From: Rhizoctonia solani
Lineage: Eukaryota; Basidiomycota; Agaricomycetes; Cantharellales; Ceratobasidiaceae
Length of the DNA: 64,000 nt
Assembly (NCBI RefSeq): GCF_016906535.1
Contig: NC_057384.1
Span: 248,001-312,000, forward strand
Direction of reading: 5' to 3'
The position numbers and the translations under genes are program-made. Of this stretch, positions 1-13,076 are shown piece after piece. The stretch's first letter is position 1; each line of letters starts with the position of its first letter. The notes under the pieces are model-generated. The model worked only from the letters and a program-made list of their open reading frames with translations, was not told the DNA's origin and did not search any database.

Positions 1-2401
1 GCGAAAGCACCTGCGCAACGGATACCCGAAGGAAGTCCCAGCGCGAAGCATTGTCCCCAGTCCAAAGGCCGGCATAACGGTGCAAGCCTATAAAGCCGCC
101 GCGCCCAATGATAAAGTTACGTTTCCCTTTTCGACGAGGGTTGTAATTCCATCCGTTGTAGGTGGCCTTGTGCAGATTGAACGCATACAAGGACCATATT
201 CGTATAGCCGGAAGTCGAGGCTGTTGATCGGACGGACCTTTTTCCTTGATCGACTTGATCGAGTCCGAGGACAGCCACAACCGAAACGGGAAACTATGAT
301 GCGTTAGCTTACAATATTCAGCGACTTGTTTGCACCCGGATTTACCTCCTCATATCGCCATAACTGGCGCCCATGCAAGGCGAAGTCATATCCTGCCACA
401 CGAACTCGAGCCCAAGCGAAATGAGATAGTCGTACTGCTTGCCCCACCAGATCCGAACTTCTTTCCGGTTCAGGTCGGGATAGTACCCTGGCTATTGAAA
501 AAAATAAGCAATGGGGGCCGTGAAATCTCTAGTGAGAATACCCTACCCTGCCCAAGCTTCCGCCGTACCAAACTCCTCCTCGAAACGGCTTCCCTGTGTT
601 CCATGTGTCGGAAAGCTCACTACCCAGTCATCAATGTCGTATCGCGTACGAGAATTAAAATGAATGGACCCACACTCTATCTTCGGGATCATAATGATTT
701 CGGGGCTCCTGGTTCGAGTCTGAAGCTTGGAACTCGTCCTTGTGTCCACAGCGATACAGCATATACTGATCCTCGTTGGCGTTTTGTGGACCATTGTCTT
801 GAACGAATCGCCTGTCCTCTACCAGGTACCTACCAATAAAGATCTGAGTTGACTAGAAGAACACCGCCCAATAAACAACGTACCGGTATTTCAGTGCCTC
901 TTGAAGCGTTGAATACTCGTGGTCATCATCTCCATTGATAAACGGTGTGATGTTGGTACTGCATTTCACTCCTTGGTTCCGAAGATCTTCAAATAGTTTG
1001 GCCGGTGCGGGAAACACATGAGGATCGACTGTAAACGTCTTATAGTTTCTCTGTATGTCCACATCCAAATGCAATCCGTCCAAAGGAAACCCCGAATCAC
1101 GATAGGCTTTAACTACTTCGAGTATCTTTTGCGGGGTGTCGTAGCCGTAGCACCCCTGATGATAGCCAAGTACGTAACGAGGTTTGAGCAAAGGCCGACC
1201 AACTATAGAGGTGTAGGAAGTGATGACATCGCTGATGGAAGTTCCAGCGACGACGAACAACTGCATGCAGTTGAAACGCGTAGCGACACGAAACACACTG
1301 TTATCCTTGGACCCGATGTCCAAGCATACTTGGGAGAAATTATCCACAAAACTGGCAATCTTTAGCTTGTATCCCGGATGCTGGCTGACTTCCATCCAGA
1401 AAGGCTCCGAATGGTATAGCGGTTCGCGAGAGTCTAAAGGTCCGTGATTATAGACCTGAGAGTAGGTCATATTATCGTAATCTTCATTATTCAACCGTTA
1501 GTATCGTATAGTAGAGGGTAACTCCCAGGCTTACTAAAGTAGTCTATTATAACTTTTGTTTTTAGCAACTGTCTTCCACCCTGTTCTCCAAAACCTGGGG
1601 GCGCGTTAAACATATCGTGCCATAGTCAAGGGAGCAGAACAAACCCAGATATCTAGCCCTTCCAGGCTTTTCGACCTCTATCACTGTTGCTTTGTCCGAG
1701 TACGATATGCCGCTAGGTTTGGTCTGCCAAACTACCTTGATGTCATACTTCGTTTCATCGGGCCCACAAACCCCAAAACTCCTGAGATCATCGTCTTCCC
1801 AGGATCGGCTCCGGCCAACAGGCTGAAGAGCAATGATTTTAAAATTCCTTTTGCGGATTCGGAGTTGCATGTAATATCCGTCAGGGTCAGCAGTAGCCGG
1901 TGCCCGCCCTGACTGGTTGTTGGCTCCGAGCGTGGGTCGAGACTCGATCACAACCAAGTCACCTTCGTCCCGAGCAAAGACCTCCCAGCTGACGCGTTCA
2001 AAACGGTCCAGGGTAGATATCAGATCCGTAAGGGTATCCTGCACAAGGTTACGACTGAACATGGCTATCAGCTAACCAATTCACACAATACCTGCGAATT
2101 CCACTTACGAGTTCCAGGTAGAGTACTGTTCGACTGAAGTGTATCTAGGGTTGAAACGGACGCGAAAAACAGTAGGTCTAATGAACTGAACCAGGAGGAT
2201 CTTGTTATTGTCGTCCCGAAAAGCAAGCCCATGGTCACAAGCCCGATTCGTTATAGCGCTTTTCGAGTCAAACGAGGTGGTCACCAGCTTCACGTTTTCC
2301 ACTCGAGCCCATTGTGGCTTCCCGCCCTTAGAGTCCAAGTCGGAAAAAAAGTCCTCGGCCTTGATATAGCGATATGGGTCTGATTGTTTATTGTAAGGCA
2401 T
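1..2401 (-). CDS. alpha-1,4-glucan lyase (GH31), N-terminal and catalytic part, cut by left edge
   Basis: Alpha-1,4-glucan lyases cleave starch or glycogen from the non-reducing end and release 1,5-anhydro-D-fructose. The start is the ATG at 2401 (MPYNKQSDPYRY). Exons read about 2401-2105, 2060-1535 and 1481-853, then several pieces to the window edge. The intron at 1482-1534 is precise: it has a TACTAAC branch site and joins ...DYF to NYDNMTYSQVYNHGP. Visible blocks are GFGEQGG, the Asp pair in HLDVDIQRNYK, CSTNITPFI, YPDLNRKEVRIWWG, and LEFVWQDMT at about 384-407 with the presumed catalytic Asp, then IIGRGGF and YAGLWTGDN. The TNITPF, WQDMT and RGGF surroundings fit the lyase branch better than ordinary alpha-glucosidases. 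I could not resolve the exon boundary near 590-680. The C-terminal domains lie outside the window. Assignment to GH31 is firm; lyase rather than glucosidase is likely. Confidence 0.85.
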
Positions 2402-3778
2402 AGGGAAGTAAATAGTGAATAATGTACTGGAATAGAGAGTGTACGCGTGTTTGACGCAAGCAGAGGAAATAGCAAGACTGGCTGAGAAAGAAGGTGGTTG
2501 TCGTGAGCTAGCGAAAACTGAATTACTACCGCGTCAATCCGCGTGTCCGGCGTGGGGACCAGTCGTTACTATTTGAGAGTTGCTGTTTGGCATATGTCAT
2601 CTTAATTGTTTTTCTGTAAGCCGGAACAGGCACAGAAAGCCGCATTTGGTTTCAGAAAGTTGCAGGTTGCAACACTGCCACATATCACGTGTCGGCTCTG
2701 GTCCCTGTCTGGTCATAAGCGTAGCATCAGAATGAACTTGAAAGATGAGACCGTAGCCTGTGTTCTTTTAATATGAAGATGAGCTTTGCGACCCGTCGTA
2801 CCTCTGGGTGCGGGTGATCGGCGGTGTGTTTTCCTGGTTTGCGGACGGGGTAGTGTGCCTGACTGGGCCAATAAATGTAATATATGTAAAATAATAATAA
2901 TGATGCTTCGGGAGCATCCCCATATAGTACAAGCCCAAGCGTGCTCTGTTCTCGTTTCAGTACCTGTGAAAAGGAATTAATGGACGCACTCATCAAATTT
3001 GCATTTGCGCGGAATCGCTACTTGATAACAAGTCACGGGTGCGCAAATTCCAGAATTTAGTGCCCTAAGAAGATTCAAGAACACAACTCGTTATTGTCGA
3101 TAACTTGGACTTTCCCACTCTGAGTCTTCGGTAGATATAGCTAGCCGAATATAACAACATATAGAAAAAAATCTAGTGGACTGAGGGAGGGTTAATGACG
3201 AAAGCTTTTCCTGGATCCGGTACATTTAATACATGTAATCTAGAATCTCCTTCATATCAGGATCGGAATATAAGGTGTCGTGAGCTACGCACTGTATATA
3301 CGTATACGGATAGGCACCATGACACCAATAAGTGAGTTCGATACTTCACGTTCAAGAGTGGCAGCGCCGCCAACAAACAACGGCAGCTGACCCGTATTTC
3401 CTGATCTCCATGGTTGGATGAAGTATGAGAGTCCCAAAATATACCGACTGCCCTCTTGTACATCAGGCCCATACAAGATTCCTGGCAGTACGAGCCTCCC
3501 TGCATGTTTCAACCCACGGAGTGTGGCTATCTAACTGCGTGTTATGAGGTACTAGTAGCCCATCCCTATTGATTACAACCCTCATACAGATCTATGTTAT
3601 GTATAAAAGATACCTCCAATGGACTAGATGTGTAGCAGAGCGGATACAAAGCGTTGACCAGAAATGACACAGACAGTTGGTGACAAGAGAATTATAAAGG
3701 AGCTCAAGGTAGATTCATAGGGGCTTCGCCATGATAAGGCTATTCTTTGTATTAGGGTTCTGATGTTGCACCAGTAGC
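2402..3778. other. intergenic, no gene recognised
   Basis: Only short reading frames with no recognisable domain occur here. The first few hundred bases should contain the promoter of the leftward glucan lyase gene, but I see no clear TATA box. Confidence 0.5.
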
Positions 3779-3998
3779 CACTGTATAAGGTTAAAATAGT
3801 GAAAATAAAAATGTGTGTCTAAGTAGAAATTGAGCTGAAATCAAGGTCAATATATGCTAATTTTAAATTTCAATTCTCCCTTAGTCTGATTCATACTGAG
3901 GAAGGCATACTGACATTGTAGTTTTCCGATCGAATTATACTGAGAAAAAATATCTTTTACTTACATACTGATTTTCAAGATCTTATCACGCCACAGTG
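3779..3998 (+). repeat. 220-bp MITE, diverged copy
   Basis: It starts CACTGTATAAGG and ends CGCCACAGTG, with the internal blocks shared by the copies at 14,442, 24,174 and 34,406 (AATTGAGCTGAAATCAAGG, GTCTGATTCATACTGAGG, ACTGATTTTCAAGATCTTATC). It is exactly 220 bp like the others but carries many substitutions. The flanks (AGC / GCA) do not match as a target duplication, so this is the oldest of the four copies. Confidence 0.85.
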
Positions 3999-4459
3999 GC
4001 AAGCGAGTCAAGGCTCTTCGAAGGTTTCAAGAAATCTGTATCACAGATTAGGAGTAAACAGCAGTTGAGCATTTGATATACGTGAGTGGCACTGAAAGCC
4101 TTCAGTGCGACGAACTGTTGGGTTTGGGAGCGGCATGTGCAAGAGGCGGACGTTAAAGTTCAGATCATCGAATACTTTTTCGTAACACTTGGCGCTCTAT
4201 ATCGTAGACTAGCATTTGCGTATATGCTTATCACTAGCTCTCGTATATTGCTTGGATAGCAGCAGCATTGTGACATCAAAAATATCAGCAAATTCAATAG
4301 TTCCGTTCAATTAGGGACTATTCTGTGAGTGTATGCGACTCCTGTCGGCTATCAGACAAATTCCCTAACACGTTGCACCCACCGAGGGCCTGGGTGAGAT
4401 CGGATGTATTTCACGCTCAGCGTTTGTCTCTTCAGCTGCCACTTCGCGACCACACAACG
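3999..4459. other. upstream region of the NACHT-WD40 gene
   Basis: No gene is seen. It must hold the promoter of the gene starting at 4460; no convincing TATA box was found. Confidence 0.4.
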
Positions 4460-7400
4460 ATGCCATTCATAATCAAGATTCGTAAGATATTCTCGTACAC
4501 TAAAAAGAAATGGAAAGAATACCGCAACACCGGATCGTGAGTTGAAAGCTTCCACGCTTCCACGCTAGGCCCATGCTAAATTCGCCGTCTCCGGCTGGCT
4601 TTCCATGATTTACTTGCAGTGCATCTGCTCCATCGAGACCCACCGAAAGCTGCAACACATTAGGGGTCACCAGTACCAATACACGTGACAAAAGGCCGGC
4701 CGGCTGGAATACCATCAGATCGCTGATAACAGTTATTGAGCCGGGTGCTAAGGCGATCGGCTTGCCAATTCACGGACTGAGAGCCTTCGTAGACAGACTC
4801 GAGGTAATTAGCATATCGGTTCGGCATACACCGGCTGAAAACAAATCATAATATCTCATATAGAGTGCATTCGAAGAACGTGAGGAGTATGCCGAGTTAG
4901 CGGCGCAACTAAATGCAATATTGGATGATCTGGCCAAGCACGTGAATCAACCGATAGGCACTGAAATGACTGCTAGCGTTAAGCGAATCTACGCGTGTGT
5001 TGATCCAGCTCTTGTTGCAAGGATGCAGCTGATTGATTCTACAGAGACCTGGAAGATGAGATCAAAAAGGTCACTGAGCGTCAAGCGATGGCGATGAGAA
5101 GACGACTGATCGGTGCAATGGAAGAGGCAAATGAGATAATGGAGTGCTACCGCCGAATCGATGGCTATCTGCAACGCTTGACAGTAGGTATACATGATAT
5201 AGACACCCCCCATACCTAATAAACTCTCGGCAGCTGAACGCAAACATCAGCATCCTCAAAGCGGTTAACGAACAAACAGCAGTAAGTGTCGCAGCTTCAT
5301 GCTATCGTATGTACTGACCAATCTATCCTAAGTACGTCCAAAAACAAGCCATGGTAGGTGTCAGGGCTTAGGTTCAGCTCTTGGGCTCACCCGTACATCA
5401 GGAAGCACGATTGAAGAACATGTCGCCCGCCACGGCCGCAGTCTTCGACTCTGCAGAGTCTCACAACGTCAGACGAAGATCGTGTGCACCAGGTACCCGG
5501 ACCGCACAAATAAAGCTACTGCTCGATTGGGCCCATGATCCCGAAGTCGGAAGGACATGCTGGCTAAACGGCATGGCAGGTACCGGCAAAACGACCATCG
5601 CATACAGCGTCTGCGAAGCACTCAAGGAAGAATATCAGCTTGCAGCCAGCTTCTTCTGCTCACGAACAATCCCACAGTGCCGACAGGTCAAACACATTAT
5701 ACCATCCATCGCCTATCAGCTGGCTCGGTTTTCCCTTCCGTTTTGGCTGGCACTGGATAAGGCCCTCGAGGCGGACCCTGATACACATACGCTAGCACTT
5801 GAGACCCAGTACAAGAAGCTGATTGTGGAACCATTATTGGCATCACAAGATAGCCTGCCTAGAAGCTTTATTGTTGTGATCGACGCTTTGGACGAGTGTG
5901 AGAACGAGGGTATCGTAGGCCAGATCCTAGACTTGCTGCTATCAACCAAATACACCCTGCCTGTGAGGTATCTTATGTCCAGCCGGCCGGAAAAAGAGAT
6001 CACGCGACGCACGGGGAATTGCGGCAATACAAGTGATAACCCACGTCTGGTGCTACACGAACTAGACGACGACTCGGTAAAGACCGATATTCAAGCATAT
6101 ATACACCACGAGCTACGCGATGTTCCCCTGACAGATGACCAAATGCAAACTATAGCCCGACGCTGCGGAGCACTGTTCATCTATGCTTCTACCATCTGCC
6201 GCTACATCAGACAGGCACACGAAGTGGACGCCTTGGGGGAAGCCTTGAACCTGATTACGAACTCGACTGCAATCCCAATGAAACAAGATAATAAGAATGT
6301 GATCGATGACCTCTATACCACCATACTGCTTACTGCCTTTCACAGATCCGAGATCGACGAGATGCGCGAAACCAAAATGCGAGATATACTCGAAACAGTG
6401 ATATGCGCCATGGAACCCATGACGCTCCATACGATTGGCCAGGTCGTAGGTCTGAAGAACGCAGAGCAAGTGGATCGGCTGCTCAAGCCCTTGCGATCGG
6501 TGCTGAATGTCGGAAAAGAGAACAAGCTGGTCACACCCCTTCATGCATCATTTCCGGACTTCATGCTGTCCAAGGACCGGTCAAAGGATCTGTGCTGCGA
6601 ACGCGGGAAGCGACATGCCCAAATGGCAAAGGTCTGCCTTGAGCTGATCAGCAAGGCCGAGCCGCAGTTCAACATATGTCGCTTGCCATCTTCGCACCTT
6701 CTAGATAGCGAGGTAGATGACCTGGATACTCGAATTACCAACTCGATCTCGCAAGGTCTGTCATACGCTTGTCGACACTGGCCCACCCACCTTGGGTTTG
6801 CGGAGCACCAAGACGAGTTCGTTGGATCGGTGCGCCACTTCTTCTCATCAAGACTACTGCTCTGGATGGAGATCATAAACCTGACGAAACACATACGCTA
6901 TGGGACGACAATGATTCAAAACGTGGAGAAGTGGTGCAGCGTGAGTCTGTATGCACCTTTGCATTCTTCGTGCTGATACACATACAATCCAGGAACACAA
7001 AGTCCCTGAGGATATGACGAAACTAGTACACGACGCATCACAGTTCGTATCGGTGTATGCGAACCATCCTGTATCTCGGAGTACCCCCCACATCTACGTA
7101 TCTATGCTTCCCTTCTGGCCGCCCTCTAGGCCCGTTTCTGTGGCGTACATGCCAAGAACAACCGGTATAATCGAACCGGAAGGGACAGCGATGGCACGAA
7201 GGCGACTGGCACTTATTGCCACATGGAAGGTCTCGTCCCGGCGGATCAGGTCCATCGGTCTTTCAGGCGATGGAACACGGCTAGCGGTACATAACGAGGG
7301 TAGCATCGAGGTGTATGATACGTCCACTGGCGAGACCATATCCAGCCTCACGAACGAATGCACAAGGGGTGTCCACTCAGTTGCCATATCTCCTGATGGC

Positions 7401-9161
7401 ACCCAAGTCGCTTTTGCCAAATATCGTGCTGCCTATATATGGAATGTTGGTAATCGAGGCACGACTGCCAACCTGTTCCCCAACCTTACGCCATCCATCA
7501 AGTGCATTGCATTCTCCTCGGACGGATGTCGTGTTGCCTGTGGCACACGTAATGGCGAAGTACACATCCACGCCTTGCATGACGATACTACCAGTCGTGG
7601 TCCACTCAAAGGGCATACTGAAGAGGTCACGTCGATTGCATTCTCTCGAGACAGCTTGCGCCTTGCATCTGCATCAGGAGACGGTACTGTGCGAGTGCGA
7701 GAGGTACGAACCGGCCAAACGGTGGGCGAACCATTCAAGGAGCATACTAGATCCGTCTACTCGGTGTGCTATTCACCCGATGGCTCACGCCTTGCCTCGG
7801 CTTCTTGGGATCACTCCATTCAAGTGCGGGGTGTAAGCTCAGGAACTATGGCTCCGAAACTACTCACAATCCACACCCCTCATCCACGATCGATTGCCTT
7901 CTCACCCAGCGGCGCTTTCATTGCGTCTGGATCAGCCGACAAAGCCATCCGAGTATACGATGCGCGCACCGGTCAGATCGTGCTTGGTCCGCTAGATGGT
8001 CACACTGAACGGGTTACCTCGCTCATATTTTCGCCAGACAGCGCTCGACTTTATTCATGCTCAAGGGATGGGACTGTGCGCATATGGAACGTCCAGGATC
8101 TTGGCACACATCATACTTTATCAAAGGCACCAGCGCTTTCTTCGGGTGTCTACCGCATCCGATACTCGAACAGCGGGAAGCAACTTGTCTCTGATTCGTC
8201 AGATGGGACGCTGCATGTGTGGGATGTGAAGACAGGCGAGCTGGTCATGGAACCACTGCGTGGTCATCAAAAGGCCGTATTGTCTGTCGACTACTCACAT
8301 AGCGATACGTATATTGCCTCTGCTTCGTCGGATGGGACATTAAGAATATGGGATGCCTTGTCTGGTAGCGATATACATGGACCAATCGAGCATAGTAATA
8401 GGGTGAACTGTGTGCGGTTTTCGCCTGATGACTCGTGCATTGCTTCGGGGTCCCTTGACGGCACAGTGAAAATATGGGATGTCACCAGCGGTCAACAGAT
8501 CGTCGAGCTGTTCAGAGCACACGAATTCCATGTGGCCACCTCGGTGGAGTTATCCCCGGACGGGCAGCAAGTCGCTTTTGGATACGGCTCTATCTCAGAT
8601 CTGGGAGACTCAGAGGACCCATTGTACGGAGCTATACGAGTGGTGGATCGATCCACAGGGGACACAGTGGCTGGTCCGATCAATGTGCAGGACTTTATCA
8701 CCTCGATTGAGTTCTCCCCGAATGGTATGCGCCTCGTCTCAGGATCATATGACAAATCAGTGCGAATATGGGATGTGCAGACAGGAGAGCAACTTGTTGC
8801 TTGTGGCGAGGTCGAGGATGACACACGTCGCGATGACAAAGATAGTAACAATGACCGCGGCCATAGGAAAGAAGTCAACTCTGTGGCATTCTCACCTAAC
8901 GGTCGTTATGTCGCATCTGGCTCAGATGACATGACCGTTTGTATCTGGGATGCGGAGAACGGTAACCTCGTACTCGGTCCTCTCAAGGCACACACGAGTC
9001 GTGTATACTTTGTCCAGTTCTCACCCGACAGCTCACACATTGCATCATGCTCGGATGATCGGACTGTCCGTTTCTGGAGCTTGGCCAGCTGTGCGACTAG
9101 TGTGCAGAATGGAGTGTTGACGGCATCAGGCGCGTCTGATTTTCATTCCTACTTCACCTGA
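4460..9161 (+). CDS. NLR-like protein: helical N-terminus, NACHT NTPase, 14 WD40 repeats
   Basis: Fungal NACHT-WD40 proteins are STAND NTPases linked to non-self recognition and regulated cell death. Exons: 4460-4536, 4620-4803, 4864-about 4996, about 5047-5189, 5234-5281, 5402-6940, 6993-9161; about 1,430 residues. Residues 1 to about 190 form a charged helical region. The P-loop GMAGTGKTT lies at about 250 and the Walker B block VVIDALDECEN at about 360; LVHDASQFVSVYANH leads into the propeller part. I count 14 WD40 units (for example VYSVCYSPDGSRLASAS, VRIWDVQTGEQ), enough for two seven-bladed propellers. Phases agree at the joins I checked. The first ATG gives MPFIIKIRKIFSY. No break was found, so the gene looks functional. 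The N-terminal effector type is not recognised. Confidence 0.88.
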
Positions 9162-9424
9162 CTTTGGCTAAATCACCATGTCTAGTTAATGATCAACACC
9201 TCTCTTCGAACCTCGATCGCCAGATTGGGACCGACTCATGGTCAGTTGACGAAGAAGGATGGGTGATGCTACGTGGTCATCGAGTGGTCTGGGTCCCATC
9301 TGACCTGCGTCCCTGCCTCATGTGTCCTCCCGAAGACTTTATGATTGCTGATCGGGGATGCTTGATTCTGAACCTAGATGGACTGAACGTGGGTGACAAG
9401 TGGCAAGACTGCTATCAACCATGA
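9162..9424 (+). other. possible last exon of the NACHT-WD40 gene
   Basis: The stop at 9159-9161 is followed in another frame by an open stretch ending at 9424 that encodes DSWSVDEEGWVMLRGHRVVWVPSDLR and ...VGDKWQDCYQP. This pattern (W-x-DEDGW, LLWVP-DLR, GDKW-x-CF-x-P) is the usual tail of such proteins after the last WD40 repeat. A splice from about 9111 (GTGTTGACGG) to an acceptor near 9220 (CGCCAG) would join it in frame. Either the stop at 9161 is intronic, or the tail has been lost by mutation. Confidence 0.5.
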
Positions 9425-10077
9425 CACAATGCATTTATCTAGTCCACAGCACCATAGTCAATATATACATTTTTCTTCTCCATTGCCATGATAACTGGCA
9501 AGGTAGAGCGCTATGAGCTTTTGTATTGGCATACAAGGTAAGCAACTAAAGAATACAGGCTGAACCACCAATAGACATGGATAGGAATGGTCCTGCAGGA
9601 AGCATGCACAAATTATTTTATAGTTCGATCTATTAAAGTCGATGGAGGACAAATGCTCCGGCATCGGCGATCAGGAAATGATGAGGCCTATATGAAATGC
9701 CAACTGATGGAGATGATTATAAACTGATTGTCGATGGCCATGTCACCCTGTCTCGTCCTACCACAACAGTCCCGGTCCAAATCATCTACTATTGTTCTGT
9801 CTGCGACGCCCCCAAACCTATTCCCTGGATATGATCAACTCGCTCATAGCACTCAACCATACCCTTGTAGATTCCTGTAACGAACGCATCACGACATGCA
9901 GCTCGCATATATTGATTAATATACGAAGGAGGGCGTGATGGTAGAACTGTGAGGCAGTCCTGGTGATAGTGTTCCCTGAAAAGTGCGATGCAAGGTGGGA
10001 GTCCGCAAACTTGCAATACAGCATTAAGGTGCCTTTGTATTTGGATGAAAGACACCATGAAAATAGATCCGCGCCCA
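9425..10077. other. intergenic, no gene recognised
   Basis: An 89-codon frame on the minus strand (9789-10058) has no recognisable domain and no supporting context, so I do not call it a gene. Confidence 0.4.
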
Positions 10078-10454
10078 GTACGTGAGTAAGCCGCTTTCCA
10101 GTGGGAAACCCGGAGTTTAAAGCGGCTCAGCCACTTTCAGAAGCGGGTAATCTGGAGAGCGACACGGGTTCCCCACTTTGCTTGATACCCAAGTTTTGAG
10201 TGAACCGGCGCTTAGCCCAAATGTGCTGGGCACAAGAAGGATTGGTTATCTCAACGTGTGACTTTCTCAAACACTCGCCCTCACATCGGATTTCTTATGT
10301 ATACCCTATGTGTAAGAAACTTGTTGCTAGCTCTGCTTTTTTATTAGAACGTGTTATACATAAATTATGATAAATCAAGTTTACACTACCAAAATATTAG
10401 CGATAGATTATTGGACTAACCAAGACGACGCCATGATTTGACTTACCAGATTCT

Positions 10455-13020
10455 TCAAAGCTCTTCACCCGGTTGATTGTTATCATTCGTGAAGAGAGTT
10501 CTTACCGCTCCATTGCTTCGGTCAATAATTCCCCAAGTGTCGTCTCGTTTTGCTCGCCCGACGACAGCCTCAACCGAGTTTAAGTGAACGACTATTGAAT
10601 GCCCGGCCATCTTTTGATATTCAACCAGTGTACTGGTTGCATCGTCGTGCGTGAACGTTTCACAGGGAAGAATGTGGGCTAGGAGGTATTCGAGGTCGAC
10701 ATTTGGATAGTGCTCATTGGGCTTAAGCTTTAGATAAATGATGTCAAGAAGCTGCCCATAATTTACTTGGCGAACTGGTCGGTCTGCCCGATTTCTAAAG
10801 CTAGCGTTGGCATCTGGATACATAATAAACTCATTTAAAGAATTCAATGGTTTTGCATTTAAAAAACCGAGAATTACTCACTCGAACAAACGTGTTGTCT
10901 CGATCCCATGGATTGGAGTCACTCTTTGCAACTCGAAAACGGTCGCCTCCGCCGGCAATCCTTACTCGGCCGTATTGTGTGACAGATTCAATGTCTATCA
11001 TTGCTTGAAATGTGGATCGAGTTGGTGTAGGAGTCAGATACAAACAAAAGTATTGAAGAAGTTGGTTGAAAAGTTGGTTATTGAGCGGATACTTGCGATG
11101 TATTGGTGTACCTAAAATAGAGGCTGGGACTGGAAAGATTGCATTGTTATGAGTCACTTGGAATGCGTGGCTTGTTAGCTCAAAATTGGAACTTACATTT
11201 AGGGTATACCTCTTCCCACTTGGACATTTCTTCTTGATCTCCATACGTTGATCCCCTGGAGTCATGCGGTTGAATAGTCCTAACATTGTACATAGCAGAT
11301 ATATTCTGTAATTGAGCTCGCCTTTGGACATAGTTGTTGATACAAGGATATGGGTTGAGCCGATTCTTGATAGCAGGAAGTAGGCTGCCACAAAAGCGTT
11401 CCATTACAAAAGCCCACGATGTCCAGACAGGCCCAGTTTGGCGAATATAATACGGAACATGCAGAAGTGCATGAATGGTAAGCGGGCAAGCGCTGAGGCG
11501 AGTCTCCTTGTACTGATAATAATACCTAACAAATTGGATGCGTGGAACAATGAAATTGGTAGGTCAATCGCCGCCTCTCGTAGAACTACAAACTACTCAC
11601 GCCTCGTAATCTGCAACCCAGTTCTGAATCTTCTCCTCTAGGTAGTCAATCTGAGCTTGTTTGATTGAGTATCTTAGGCAAAGTTCAATGATTTCGCATA
11701 AATCTAAGACATGTTGATAATACTTGGAAGGGAGTCGGCCTTTGAGAAGGATTGGAGCTAAGTAGAGCATCCAGAAGCTGTATCCCTTGGCCTTGTAGAG
11801 TGAAATATCTTGATCTATATTGTGAATTGTTCCAACAAACTGAGCTGGAATAAACTTAAGAGCGGCGGCAGTCTCAGCACCAATAGTACCCCATATATGG
11901 GTGAGCGAATAGTTGCCGCTGCCTTCATCAAGATCTTTAAAGGTTCCCGTCCAATGTCGAATTAAATTTGGGACAATGTTTTTGAACATCAAGTGCATAA
12001 AGTCATAGGGGAATGAAGCCGCCACATTGATTGTCTGTAGGGTGGAGAAAACACACCGAGAGTTTACGCCGTAGACTCGAGCTAGTTTTTCGCGGGCAGT
12101 CTTTGTAGAGCTGGCTTCTATCTCTGCTAAATGACTTTCGAATAGCTCAGGCGTTTGCATAGGGAGGTCCTCTATGTCCCAATAGTCCTCTCCGCCTGGC
12201 TGAGTAATTGGGACATAATAAACATGTGAATTTGGGCCTTGAACTCCATGGATTTGACAAGTACGGCAGGGGACAAATGCATTATGGCCTTTGACACCAA
12301 GTAGTTTAGACAGTGCTGGGATGTCACCAAATGCAAGAACCAGAAAGGCACGGAGCTTAAACCATTGTTGCAAAGGCACGGCAGAGCAATCCTTAGTTGG
12401 TACTCCAATCTTGAGCTCCAAAAGTTCCTCAAGTAAAGGTATTAAGAATGAGTTGAGATCCTTGAATTGCTTTGGTCCAGGGATAACTCCAACGCAAATC
12501 ACATTCTCAAGATGAGTGCGGATAGACGGAGCAAGATTATAATTTACCAGTATCAATGGCCATGCAGTAGAGTTCCCCTTGCGGCAACGTTTGAACAGAG
12601 AAAACCCATCTAGTGCAAATCCAAGTGCAAGATCCTGAAAGTTGTCAAAAAGACGGTAAGGACTGTCTGGACTAGGCTGGATGTTCCAAAGTGATTGGTA
12701 ATGTGCGCCGCCAAAAAAGTTGCCAAGTTTCTGAGTATATGCATGACACAGTGAGCAATAACAAAGCTTTTCAATCATACTGAGGTTCTGAAAAAGAGCC
12801 TGGAGCTGCAGGATGAGCGGGATGTACCAAAATACCTTCCAGGGCCTGGCCCGGTGGTTGAAATGCTTCTCCTTGCAGAATGGGCAAGAGTCAAGGTGCT
12901 GAAATTTCCCTAGGAATGCACAACAAGAGTTAATGCAACAATCATAGAGACAAGCTGAAATTCCAGATAGTTTCTTGGCATGGCGCCAGGCTAGATATTT
13001 GCTAGGTAGATTTAGCTCCT
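10455..13020 (-). CDS. Tnp2-family transposase, middle and C-terminal exons
   Basis: This is the 3' portion of the transposase gene that starts at 20,793. The exon entering at 13,020 encodes QELNLPSKYLAWRHAKK. A Cys-rich block follows (CLYDCCINSCCAFLG, HLDSCPFCKEKHF), typical of the N-terminal half of Tnp2 transposases, then VFVPCRTC-like GHNAFVPCRTCQIHGV at about 12,240-12,290. After a splice at 11,598 (GC/GTGAGT) comes YYYQYKETRLSACPLTIHALLHV and GPVWTSWAFVMERFCGSLLPAIKNRLNPY, also family hallmarks. The last exon ends at 10,455 with NDNNQPGEEL. I saw no stop or frameshift in the conserved parts, so the protein may be intact. The transposase would act in the nucleus on its element ends. The family is firm; exact exon limits below 11,600 are approximate. 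Confidence 0.75.
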
Positions 13021-13076
13021 CTGAAAATTCATGCCAAAACTTGCAGTAGGTTTGCTGAGAAAAATGAGACCAAAGC

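Noticed and set aside
4997..5046. Coding-like stretch reading DPALVARMQLIDST in the NACHT gene
   Set aside because: It leads to a frame break, while removing it as an intron joins RIYA to DLEDEIKKVTERQ, the usual helix pattern.
5354..5371. An apparent 18-nt intron (GTAGGTGTCAGGGCTTAG) before the NACHT domain
   Set aside because: A single 120-nt intron (5,282-5,401) joins NEQTA to EARLKNMSPATAAVF in phase and matches the family better; no tiny intron is needed.
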